64,000 nucleotides of DNA, taken from Anaerovorax odorimutans. Its GTDB lineage: Bacteria > Bacillota > Clostridia > Peptostreptococcales > Anaerovoracaceae. The stretch lies in NCBI RefSeq assembly GCF_024459955.1, contig NZ_JANFXK010000015.1, positions 40,760 through 104,759 on the forward strand, written 5' to 3'. Both the position numbers and the translations under genes were made by a program. Under the pieces are notes generated by a model. The model ran no database searches. It worked only from the letters and a program-made list of their open reading frames with translations, and had not been told where the DNA came from. This document shows, in pieces, positions 56,625 through 64,000 of this stretch (positions are counted from its first letter, which is position 1; each line of letters starts with the position of its first letter).

Positions 56625-57998
56625 CCCCTGTACGTACTTTCTGATTTTCCTGGCTGCCGTGGTCTGGCTGATATTAAGCGCCCTGGCGACTTTGATGGAA
56701 GACCCCTCCCTCTCGTAAACGCTGCGGATGATCCGCCCCTCGTATTGTTCCATCGCTTCTGCGAGATCCGTAACCTCCTGATCGTGCCTGACAGCAGTCT
56801 CCGAATACAGCTCTGTCTCCGTAAGGATGTTTTCCGGCAGCACGGTTTTCGTAATGACATTTCCCTGTGAAGTGATGGCCATACGGTTAATCACATTTTC
56901 CAGCTCCCTCGTGTTTCCCGGCCAGGAATATTTTAAGAACAGGTTGAGAACGGCCGTATCAAAGATTCGTTCAAGGCCGTATTTCTTGTTGGCCGCGTCC
57001 AAAAGAGATTTGCTCAGATAGAGGATGTCCTCCTTCCGCTCACGAAGGGGCGGAACGTTGAAGGCCACCGTATTCAGACGATACATCAGATCCTGGCGAA
57101 AAGTTCCCTGCCGCACCGCCTCGGCAAGGTCCTTATTGGTCGCGGAAATGAACCGGCAGTCCGCACGTATGACCCCGGTGCCCCCTATTCTGCGAAACTC
57201 CCGGTCCTGAATCACCTTGAGCAGCTTGACCTGTGATGAAAGCGGCATTTCTGACACTTCATCCAAAAACAAAGTCCCGCCGGCGGCTGCTTCGATCAGT
57301 CCTTCTTTTCCTCTGGAATCGGCCCCTGTAAAGGCCCCTTTTTCATATCCGAACAGCTCGGATTCAATTAGATTCTCCGGCATGGCGCCGCAGTTGATCT
57401 CTACGAACCGGCCTTCCTTCTTTTCGCTCAGGTTATGTATTTTCTTTGCCAGCAGCGTTTTCCCCACGCCGGTTTCTCCCTGAAGGAGAATGTTTACATC
57501 ATATTTAGCTACGCTCTGCATGGTTTCCAGCGTCTGCTGGAAATCCCGGTTGTCTGTGTGGAAATCTTCAATAATCGCGGTTTTATAAGCCAGCTCATCC
57601 ATAGTATGGTTGTACTGATCGATTTTTTTCATGAAATCTTCGTACATATCCCGAAAACGTGCGTATTCGCTGATATCCCTGGAAAAAGTCACCACTTTTG
57701 CGATTTTTCCCTGTTCGTCCGTTACGGGAAACGCGGTTACAATTATTTCGATGCCGCTCTTTACTTTCTGGATTAAGTTAACCTCCCTGCCGCTCTGCAG
57801 CACGGTCGCCGCGGCCGATGGACGAAAAAGGCCTTCTTTTTCCATGTCGTAAACCGAACGCCCGATCAGCTCCCTGGCATCGACTCCGTAAAAATCCATT
57901 GATTTGTCCTCTACCTGAATGACAACGCCTTTGCTGTCCGTAATCAACAGTCCCTGACAATTGAGCGATTTAAAGAACGCATCCATGATCCTGTCCAT
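56622..57998 (-). CDS. Sigma-54-dependent transcriptional activator (PAS-AAA-HTH)
   Basis: 458 residues. N-terminal PAS domain (about 1-120), a coiled linker, then the AAA+ domain with Walker A LLQGETGVGKTLLAKKIH, GYEKGAFTGADSRGKEGLIE (GAFTGA loop contacting sigma-54), Walker B Thr-Leu-Phe-Leu-Asp-Glu-Val and Arg fingers. C-terminal TyrR/Fis-type HTH SSIKVARALNISQTTAARKI. It remodels RNA polymerase-sigma-54 at the downstream promoter. The PAS domain should sense the small-molecule substrate. Confidence 0.95.
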   Translation of the reverse strand: MDRIMDAFFKSLNCQGLLITDSKGVVIQVEDKSMDFYGVDARELIGRSVYDMEKEGLFRPSAAATVLQSGREVNLIQKVKSGIEIIVTAFPVTDEQGKIAKVVTFSRDISEYARFRDMYEDFMKKIDQYNHTMDELAYKTAIIEDFHTDNRDFQQTLETMQSVAKYDVNILLQGETGVGKTLLAKKIHNLSEKKEGRFVEINCGAMPENLIESELFGYEKGAFTGADSRGKEGLIEAAAGGTLFLDEVSEMPLSSQVKLLKVIQDREFRRIGGTGVIRADCRFISATNKDLAEAVRQGTFRQDLMYRLNTVAFNVPPLRERKEDILYLSKSLLDAANKKYGLERIFDTAVLNLFLKYSWPGNTRELENVINRMAITSQGNVITKTVLPENILTETELYSETAVRHDQEVTDLAEAMEQYEGRIIRSVYEREGSSIKVARALNISQTTAARKIRKYVQG

Positions 57999-58145
57999 CT
58001 GCTACCTCCATATTAACCGGCCCGGAATTTCATTTCTTCTCTATTATAGCGTAAAAGGCAGACAACCTGTCAAAATATTTATAAAACTCCTGAAAATTGG
58101 ATAATGATCCACTCTAGGCCTGCCTACAGATATTCCCTACACAAG

Positions 58146-58197
58146 AAAAACTGTCTGACAGAGATCAATTCTGCCCGACAGTTTTTTGTTGTCACCG
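58146..58197. terminator. Bidirectional terminator-like hairpin
   Basis: AAAACTGTC and GACAGTTTTTT arms surround an inner GGCAGA/CTGTC pairing. T-runs follow on both strands. It probably ends the 77-codon gene transcript at 58250 (minus strand). Confidence 0.6.
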
Positions 58198-58249
58198 GTT
58201 AATCGTCAAAAGTTCCTTCTCATCTTTTACAGACGCGGCTTCCGAATCG

Positions 58250-58456
58250 TCATCGACCTTTCTTTATAAGTGCCGCTTCCCCCTGCTGAATCACAGCCTC
58301 CGCTGAATCCACACCGCACGTTCCCTCCATAGGATTTCCGTGCATCTCCTGCACGGCTGCCGCGGATCTGCTTCGGACGATCAGCATTACAATTGCTGTA
58401 ACGATCACGGCAATACCGCCGCAAATTAAAAACATCGCAAAAAATAAACCCATAGT
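58250..58456 (-). CDS. Small single-pass membrane protein
   Basis: 68 residues from ATG 58456 (GGAGGGAACT site). Membrane helix at about 3-27 (FFAMFLICGGIAVIVTAIVM) and a hydrophilic tail with Glu-Met-His-Gly-Asn-Pro-Met and a single Cys. No family recognised. It stands alone between two hairpins. Confidence 0.6.
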   Translation of the reverse strand, partial: TMGLFFAMFLICGGIAVIVTAIVMLIVRSRSAAAVQEMHGNPMEGTCGVDSAEAVIQQGEAALIKKGR

Positions 58457-58597
58457 TCCCTCCTTCTTAAATTTTGAATACACAACAACTCTGTTTTCAG
58501 TTTACACTACTTTCCGAAATATTTCCAGAATATTTTTTATTTTTTTACAATGAGCAAATGGTCTGATACAGGAAAACGAGCCGCCAGGCTCACCGCA

Positions 58598-58641
58598 AAA
58601 TCACCCATATTCTCTTGAAAACAAAAGAATATGGGTGATTT
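58598..58641. terminator. Perfect 16-bp inverted repeat, likely terminator
   Basis: AAATCACCCATATTCT and its exact complement with a 12-base loop. T-runs are short (TTTTG on minus, TTTCG on plus). It lies after the gene at 58690 and ahead of the gene at 58250. Such long stems can also be RNase III targets. Confidence 0.6.
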
Positions 58642-58689
58642 CGTTATGCCAACAGGCTCAGTCAGTGCTCTCCCGCTGCCATCTTATAC

Positions 58690-59184
58690 TTAAGCTCTCG
58701 CTCTCTTCTTTTTCCGATTTTTCTTATTCGTACCGATTCTGGCGGCCTTGACCTCTTCGGCACATCTGGCATGCAGCTCTTTTTCCGTCTTGCCTGCGGA
58801 AGGAGGCGGAATATCCAGGCGTTTTTTCCTGAGTGCATCGTATAGCAAGGTCTTGGCATGGATGGATACAAAGCGGGAAATGTTCACCCGATTATACATG
58901 GCCTGCAGATTGTCCGGCCCCATCATCCGTTTTACGTCAAAAGTGATATTCATAATTTTAGCGGCATTGATAACCGTTTCGTCGCACAGATCGGCGTCCA
59001 GCTTTTTCAGAGCCCGCTTGAGAACATTGATGGTAATGACAAGATAGATGATGACAAAGGCCATAATATACGGCGCCACGGCCATCATGTTGGCCTTTAC
59101 CACAAGTCCGACCCCTTCATTGGGCAGCGCGAAATATAAAACAATGATCGTCGCGAACAGTAAGATAAATTTATTACGGCTCAT
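58690..59184 (-). CDS. Hypothetical membrane protein
   Basis: 164 residues with two membrane helices at about 5-25 (FILLFATIIVLYFALPNEGV) and 34-52 (VAPYIMAFVIIYLVITINVL), a helical soluble part, and a strongly basic C-terminus (Gly-Thr-Asn-Lys-Lys-Asn-Arg-Lys-Lys-Lys). No family recognised. The next gene upstream is also of unknown function and may be linked. Confidence 0.65.
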   Translation of the reverse strand: MSRNKFILLFATIIVLYFALPNEGVGLVVKANMMAVAPYIMAFVIIYLVITINVLKRALKKLDADLCDETVINAAKIMNITFDVKRMMGPDNLQAMYNRVNISRFVSIHAKTLLYDALRKKRLDIPPPSAGKTEKELHARCAEEVKAARIGTNKKNRKKKRARA

Positions 59185-59200
59185 AAGATTCCTCCTTCAT

Positions 59201-59233
59201 AAAGCTGGCGGAGGGGCTAAGCCCCTCCCAGCC
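59201..59233 (-). terminator. Terminator-like hairpin between two unknown genes
   Basis: GCTGG and GAGGGGC pair with GCCCCTC and CCAGC around a three-base loop. On the minus strand it is followed by TTTATG. It lies just after the gene at 59253. Confidence 0.5.
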
Positions 59234-59252
59234 TTCCCAGCGGCCTTTCGGC

Positions 59253-59750
59253 TTAATGATCCAGTATTGAAAGCCCTCCGTCAATGGCGTCCACCATGAT
59301 ATAATAATCCACCTCTTCATCGTCCAGGCAATGAAGAATGTAAAACTGTTTGTGAAAGTACTCCTTTTCTATAATGGTGAACTCCGGAGGGGTCAGCAGC
59401 TTTGCTTTGCTCAGCTGCTGTTTCAGCACAAAATCATGACCGATCCGCTGCCAGTCTTCTTCTGTGATCTGCTCGCCCAGAGTCAGATCCTCATCAATCA
59501 GGGTTTCCTCAAATTCCGGAGTTCCTTTGCCTTCCGCCGCAGATCCGGAAACGAGATCGATGATACAGTCGCACAGCTTATTCAGCTTTGACCAGGATCT
59601 TTTTCCGAAGTCGATTTGGTAACGCAGAAACACGTAAGGGTAAAAAACCTCTTTGATGTCGACGATGTTGGCGTCGCCGTCGCAGTTCCACAGGATGGTC
59701 TTGGCATCCTCAGCGGTATATCCATTTTTAACAAGTTTGCTGTTTAACAT
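59253..59750 (-). CDS. Hypothetical soluble protein
   Basis: 165 residues, acidic and mixed alpha/beta: VFYPYVFLRYQIDFGKRSW near the start, an Asp/Glu-rich centre, and EKEYFHKQFYILHCLDDEEV towards the end. No transmembrane segment. I recognise no family. It is preceded by a weak CTCC region on the plus strand (binding site GAGGAGC). Confidence 0.6.
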   Translation of the reverse strand: MLNSKLVKNGYTAEDAKTILWNCDGDANIVDIKEVFYPYVFLRYQIDFGKRSWSKLNKLCDCIIDLVSGSAAEGKGTPEFEETLIDEDLTLGEQITEEDWQRIGHDFVLKQQLSKAKLLTPPEFTIIEKEYFHKQFYILHCLDDEEVDYYIMVDAIDGGLSILDH

Positions 59751-59864
59751 GCAGTTTGCTCCTCTATTTGCAATATCAACAATACATCAACGCATAGTCC
59801 GTTGCTTAGAGAAATCTCTAAGTTCTATAACTAGCTTTGCAATAAACTATAATAACCATTAGCA

Positions 59865-60284
59865 CTATTGCCTTCTATAGGTCTTTCCCCCTACTGTAAT
59901 AGTGTCTGGGTGCCCACGATCTACCTGAAGAACAACTTTTTTGCCATTTACTTTAGTTGAAAAGGTGAGAATTTCATACGATAAAGTTATACTAGGAGAT
60001 CTTGATTTTAACTTCAATGTTCCAGTATAGGTTACTTTATTCACATATACATTTTTTAAATAGGCCGTACTTTTATTCAGTTTTATGTATTTAGTAGAAG
60101 AGTATTTGTACGTCCCTCGAACTCCCCAAGGTATTTTATCATCAAAGATTGACGTCGGAGTTGCTTCTGTTGCAATAAGATTTTCCTGTTCCGCTGCAAT
60201 AACATTGTCACTATCTGCAAAGCTAACAGATGTCGCAGATAGTATTAACATTATTGTAACACATACTAGACATATCTTCTTCAT
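59865..60284 (-). CDS. Secreted protein with signal peptide
   Basis: 139 residues from ATG 60284 (AAAAGGAGGGAG site). Signal peptide MKKICLVCVTIMLILSATSV then Ser-Phe-Ala cleavage. The mature part is beta-rich with repeated Tyr/Lys/Thr (KYSSTKYIKLNKSTAYLKNV) and ends Gly-Gly-Lys-Thr-Tyr-Arg-Arg-Gln. No family recognised. The base composition is lower in GC than its neighbours, which may point to acquisition. Confidence 0.65.
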   Translation of the reverse strand: MKKICLVCVTIMLILSATSVSFADSDNVIAAEQENLIATEATPTSIFDDKIPWGVRGTYKYSSTKYIKLNKSTAYLKNVYVNKVTYTGTLKLKSRSPSITLSYEILTFSTKVNGKKVVLQVDRGHPDTITVGGKTYRRQ

Positions 60285-60346
60285 TGCGCTCTCCCTCCTT
60301 TTACTATTACTACACAACAAACTATGCGTCGATACCATATTTATAT

Positions 60347-61939
60347 CTATTTTATAGCCTCCAATTGACCGAAGGTTTTATTTGCAAATACAAACTGCGA
60401 AATTGCCTTGCTTTCCGTTGAAAGATGTTTGGACGTAGCCACCTGCACCTTTTTGGATACATTGGCTTTCTTTCCTTTGGCCCGTTCCATCAGATCGCAC
60501 ATATCCTTGCTGGTCGGTTTGCCGAACTGACTGAAAATCAGCATTGCGATCCAGGACAGAATTACGCCGGCGAAGAACTGATGCATCCCTGTAACGGACT
60601 CCAGGCCTCCCCAGGACCAGATCTGTACGGTAGCGCCGCCTACAATCATTGAGGCGACCGAGCCGGTAGCATTGGCCTTCTTCCACCAAACCGCACACAC
60701 ATAGCTTGGCAGGAACGCGCAGCCCATGAAGCTGAAGGTATCCACTACCAGGTCGAATACGCCTGGGGGTTTTAGAATGGCAACAGCGATGCCGATGATT
60801 CCGGTAATGATGATCGCTGCCTTGGATACGAATACCACGCTTTTATCGGTAGCATTCGGTCTGAGCCATCTTTTGTAAAAGTCTATGGAAACAATAGTTC
60901 CGATCAGCAGCAGCAGCGCCGCTACCGTACTCATGATCGCTGACATGATCGCCGTCAAAACGATGGCCGACACAACACCCGGGAACATCAGATTCGCCAG
61001 CGTCGGAATAACCATTTCCGGATCCTTGAAGCCAGGAGCCACTTCCTGGGTTAAAAGAACGACTCCGCACAGACCCAGGATATATGGCGTGAAGCAGAAC
61101 AGCTGCGTCCAGATAGTTGCGTATACGACGGTTGTCTTGGCCGTCTTAGGGTTGGCCATCGCCATATGCTTGTTGACGCAGTGCGGCAGGCCCATGTAGC
61201 CGATCAGGTAGACCAGCACGGCCCCGGCGATTACGCCCCAGGCGCCTTCGTACTCTCCGCCTTTGCCCCAAATGCTCAGGTATGTAGGATCAATCGCTGC
61301 CAGTGATTCGTTGAGACCTGTAAATCCGCCAACCTTAATCAGGGACAGAATTAAAATCGTGATCAGCGAACCGATCATAATGAAGCCTTGAATTACATCC
61401 GTCCAGGCTACTGCGAAATAACCTCCTACGAACGTGTAGAACAGGATAACCGCACAACCTACGACCAGTCCGATCTCCAGCGGGAAACCGAATAGGCTTA
61501 CCAGCGTCTTTCCTGTTGCCAGGAACTGGGCCAGTACATAGCATCCCAGTCCGAATACCGCAATGATGCAGGCGATAACTTTTACTGGTATGGATTCATA
61601 CCGCTTTTCCAGATATTCAATCGGAGAGATGGCATCCAATAGCTGTGACAGTCTCCGCATCCTTCTTCCCAGCACCGAGATGTTAACCAATCCGCCGCCG
61701 GCATCGCCTACGGCATAAAAGATCGCGAAATATCCCAGCAGATAAGCCTTTGACGGGCCTCCCATGAACATGAATCCGCTCATGGCCGTGGTCTGCAGCG
61801 TCAAAGCCGTTACCAGGGGACCCATGGATCTTCCTCCCAGCATGTAGTCTTCAGAACTCTTTGCCCTGCGGTTCCAGAAAAGACCCATACTGATCATGCC
61901 GATAAAGTAAACAGCCAATACAATGATCTCTACCCTCAT
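60347..61939 (-). CDS. SSS-family sodium:solute symporter
   Basis: 530 residues with 13 membrane segments. SSS motifs are GGRSMGPLVTALTLQTTAMS, Gly-Gly-Tyr-Phe-Ala-Val-Ala-Trp-Thr-Asp, and AIMSAIMSTVAALLLLIGT. A hydrophilic tail of about 60 residues follows. It belongs to the PanF/PutP-like group; the substrate cannot be set from sequence. Its start overlaps a 56-residue membrane protein (ATGA), as in symporters with a small partner. Confidence 0.92.
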   Translation of the reverse strand: MRVEIIVLAVYFIGMISMGLFWNRRAKSSEDYMLGGRSMGPLVTALTLQTTAMSGFMFMGGPSKAYLLGYFAIFYAVGDAGGGLVNISVLGRRMRRLSQLLDAISPIEYLEKRYESIPVKVIACIIAVFGLGCYVLAQFLATGKTLVSLFGFPLEIGLVVGCAVILFYTFVGGYFAVAWTDVIQGFIMIGSLITILILSLIKVGGFTGLNESLAAIDPTYLSIWGKGGEYEGAWGVIAGAVLVYLIGYMGLPHCVNKHMAMANPKTAKTTVVYATIWTQLFCFTPYILGLCGVVLLTQEVAPGFKDPEMVIPTLANLMFPGVVSAIVLTAIMSAIMSTVAALLLLIGTIVSIDFYKRWLRPNATDKSVVFVSKAAIIITGIIGIAVAILKPPGVFDLVVDTFSFMGCAFLPSYVCAVWWKKANATGSVASMIVGGATVQIWSWGGLESVTGMHQFFAGVILSWIAMLIFSQFGKPTSKDMCDLMERAKGKKANVSKKVQVATSKHLSTESKAISQFVFANKTFGQLEAIK

Positions 61940-62106
61940 TTGGCTGCACCCCCTCTTCCTTTGACACTTTGTTCAAATTCCGAATCATCGATCTGATCGT
62001 CCTGCTTTTTCATAATTCCGTACACAACGAAGGCCAGCACAATGAAAATAAACGGCCAGCTCAGGGTTGCAAAAAAAGTCCCTGCAGGCATTCCTATGAT
62101 TGTCAT
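61936..62106 (-). CDS. Small membrane partner of the SSS symporter
   Basis: 56 residues from ATG 62106 to TGA 61938-61936 (GGAGGAG site). One or two hydrophobic stretches (PAGTFFATLSWPFIFIVLAF then Val-Val-Tyr-Gly-Ile) and an acidic tail. Similar short proteins precede PanF-type symporters. The four-base overlap shows translational coupling. Confidence 0.7.
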   Translation of the reverse strand: MTIIGMPAGTFFATLSWPFIFIVLAFVVYGIMKKQDDQIDDSEFEQSVKGRGGAAK

Positions 62107-62158
62107 AAAACACTCCTCCTCTCAGATAAAATCATTTCTGAATAATGATTACAAACCA

Positions 62159-62187
62159 ATTGTAGTAATTTTCAGATAATTTGTCGA
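62159..62187 (-). promoter_or_regulatory. Sigma-A promoter of the SSS operon
   Basis: TCGACA (62182-62187) and TACAAT (62159-62164) with a 17-base spacer on the minus strand. The start of transcription would be about 45 bases before the small membrane gene. Confidence 0.65.
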
Positions 62188-62243
62188 GACGAGGAGGTCT
62201 GATTTAAATGAAATTTAATATGCGTTTTAACTGGACTTTAACT

Positions 62244-63713
62244 TTATTTAAGATGGTTATAAAAGGATATGCGGTATGCCTGTATCTTTTCCCCTGCCGC
62301 ATTGCCGCCCCGATGGAGCAGACTGAAAATTACAAAGAGCATGCCGTTGACAACCAGGCCGAATAGGGCGCAGCCGCTGGTATCGATGTCTGTCAGCGCC
62401 GCAGTCAGGAAAAATACCAGAATGCCGCCCCAAAGGCCGGCCAGCGCGCCTTTCGATGTTGAACGGGGCCAGAAAAGGGCTCCCAATACAGGAACGATCA
62501 GCTGCATCATGCCTCCCAAAGCAATGACTCCCAGCTGAAAGACGCTCTGCGGGATGACCAGAATCAATATGTATGCTGCAATTGAGATCAGTAAAACCGA
62601 CCATTTGGCAACTGAGAGAAGCCTGCGTTCGGTTATCTTTCGATTGATATATTTTTTATGGATGTCCATCGTATAGATGGCGGCCAGCGCATGAATCTGG
62701 GAATTGGCTGTGGAAAGGATTGCCGCGGCAATTCCGATGAACACAAAGGCACACAGCAGCGGCGGCGCGTACCGGAGCATCAGGCTGGCGATCAGGGTAT
62801 CGCCGGCCTTCCCGCCTTCGTTGAGCAGGATACTGGCACTTCCGGCAAAGAGAGTACCAATACAGATGATCGAAGACAGGCAGAGAAGCAGCGGCAGCAG
62901 GTCAAAATTTTTTACAGACCCTGACGAAAAGTTGCGAATCCACATCTGAGGCCCCATAAAAGCCCCCACCGGGACTACGACAAACAGACTCAGCCACAGG
63001 CCAATTCTCGCGGAACCCTCTTCTCCTCCCAAAGTCACATGGCTGACATCGTCAGCTACCACTGCGGCGAACATTTTCTCCATACCACCAGCAGTCTTCA
63101 TCAGAAACAGACCGCACCCCAAAATTGTAATGATAATCAACGCCCCGTAGAACATATCCGTCAGCGCGACAGCCCGCAGCCCCCCTGCCCACAGATAAAT
63201 AACCAGAATAGCGAAGAAAATCAGTCCGCTGACCTGCCAGGAAATATAGCCTTCCGTAGCGATCTGTATCAGAAAGAGCCCTCCTACCATCTGTACCTGT
63301 ATGTAAATCATGGTAAAGACAACGGCAATACCGGTCACCGTCAGACTCAAAGCTTTAGAGCCATAAATATCGCTGAAAAAATCCGCAGGCGTCACATAGC
63401 CGCGGCATTTCCCGTAGAACCAGATTCTCCGGCCGACTCCGTAAAAGAGCGCCGCAAAAAGCGCATCCCATCCTATGGTCGTCATGTAAATGGGGCCCTG
63501 TTCATAAAAATAGGAAATCGCACCCATAAAGGCAAACGCGCTCATCCACGTAGCAAACACCGTAGCGTACATGGGAAAAATTTTCAGCCCTCTGCCCTGA
63601 AGGAAAAAGTCCGAAATAGTCGGCAGCGACCTGTTTCTGGCTATTTCAGCTAAAAGCAGCGGAATGAAAGCAAATATGCAGATTATCAGCATCACCACGG
63701 AATTGACAGGCAT
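62244..63713 (-). CDS. SSS-family sodium:solute symporter
   Basis: 489 residues, 13 membrane segments. It starts MPVNSVVMLIICIFAFIPLL with no signal sequence. SSS core: DFFLQGRGLKIFPMYATVFA, Ala-Gly-Gly-Leu-Arg-Ala-Val-Ala-Leu-Thr-Asp, FIGIAAAILSTANSQIHALA. It is related to but clearly different from the symporter at 60347. No adjacent enzyme gives the substrate. The upstream repeat array is at the right edge. Confidence 0.9.
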   Translation of the reverse strand: MPVNSVVMLIICIFAFIPLLLAEIARNRSLPTISDFFLQGRGLKIFPMYATVFATWMSAFAFMGAISYFYEQGPIYMTTIGWDALFAALFYGVGRRIWFYGKCRGYVTPADFFSDIYGSKALSLTVTGIAVVFTMIYIQVQMVGGLFLIQIATEGYISWQVSGLIFFAILVIYLWAGGLRAVALTDMFYGALIIITILGCGLFLMKTAGGMEKMFAAVVADDVSHVTLGGEEGSARIGLWLSLFVVVPVGAFMGPQMWIRNFSSGSVKNFDLLPLLLCLSSIICIGTLFAGSASILLNEGGKAGDTLIASLMLRYAPPLLCAFVFIGIAAAILSTANSQIHALAAIYTMDIHKKYINRKITERRLLSVAKWSVLLISIAAYILILVIPQSVFQLGVIALGGMMQLIVPVLGALFWPRSTSKGALAGLWGGILVFFLTAALTDIDTSGCALFGLVVNGMLFVIFSLLHRGGNAAGEKIQAYRISFYNHLK

Positions 63714-63771
63714 CAGGCAAAGCTCCTCCCTTGAATAAATATGCCTTTATTCTACCATAGTTATGGATTAT

Positions 63772-64000
63772 AATGAACATATTGATTGAGATCGGCTTCG
63801 CCGTAAGGTGATGTTCATTGAAACTTGCTGCGACATGGCTTGCAAGTTATAATAAATATACCATTGGAATACGGCTTTGCGGCAGGGTGATATTTATTGA
63901 AAGATGCTCGACACGGCTCGCATCTTATAATGACCCTCCATTGATATCGGCTTCGCCGTAAGGTGATGTTCATTGAAACTTGCTGCGACATGGCTTGCAA
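63772..64000. repeat. Tandem 78-79 bp repeats with covarying hairpins
   Basis: Three units start at 63772, 63851 and 63929 and the array runs off the window. Each has a nine-base outer stem around a GGCTTCGCC-like core and a second stem. Outer stems: AATGAACAT/ATGTTCATT in unit 1 and AATAAATAT/ATATTTATT in unit 2. Second stems: AACTTGC/GCAAGTT and AGATGC/GCATCT. Both arms change together, which indicates selected secondary structure. No gene of this region overlaps it. Confidence 0.8.

Noticed and set aside
63772..64000. CRISPR array
   Set aside because: Units are 78-79 bp with similarity across the whole unit and covarying stems; there are no unique spacers and no cas genes.

Overview
The window is a stretch of low-to-medium GC Clostridia (Eubacteriales) chromosome from an anaerobic spore-former. 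The evidence is a cotJC-type manganese catalase gene fragment, Firmicutes-type ribosome binding sites, PBSX-type phage tail genes, and a sigma-54/BCCT/Na+-symporter gene complement. I cannot name the species.

Positions 1 to about 32.9 kb are the right-hand part of a contractile-tailed (myovirus) prophage; its left end lies outside the window. Nearly all its genes are on the minus strand. Read in transcription order (right to left) they are: lysogeny switch (29.2-30.2 kb); early genes including an ORF6N antirepressor, PcfJ, a PcfK/AcrIIA9-like protein, a DUF3102 protein, a YdbC ssDNA-binding protein and an HUH Rep-like endonuclease; a terminator; HNH and small/large terminase; portal, ClpP-like protease, capsid and connectors; sheath, tube, frameshifted tail chaperone, tape measure, LysM protein and hydrolase-fused baseplate hub; DUF2577/DUF2634/baseplate J/DUF2313; and an array of tail-fibre modules at the left edge. 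Two of these modules carry runs of exactly ten G, where a one-base change alters the fibre C-terminus. On the plus strand a CI-like repressor, a BRO/DinD-like antirepressor and a large serine recombinase lead to the right junction. There the element interrupts cotJC just before its metal-ligand motif, an arrangement like skin or SPbeta developmental intervening elements.

From 33.3 to 37 kb lie an orphan AgrC-like sensor kinase, an AAA/DUF4143 ATPase with a damaged Walker A, and a truncated N-formylglutamate amidohydrolase.

From 36.9 to 42.3 kb is an RNA-repair locus on the minus strand: two WYL regulators, then two structured RNAs (one clearly a bacterial Y RNA with a tRNA-like domain), a Ro/TROVE protein, the RtcB ligase and a further possible structured RNA before a terminator.

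The rest is ordinary chromosome: a two-component system with an ABC exporter (42.4-45.8 kb); an AraC/GyrI regulator; a zinc-ribbon membrane protein; a MalY/PatB C-S lyase; a SulP permease; a divergent LUD/HxlR pair sharing palindromic operators; a sigma-54 circuit (activator, two palindromic activator sites, canonical -24/-12 promoter, amidohydrolase, BCCT transporter); several small proteins of unknown function; and two SSS symporters, one with a 56-residue partner. The right edge is a tandem array of 78-79 bp repeats whose predicted hairpins show compensatory changes.
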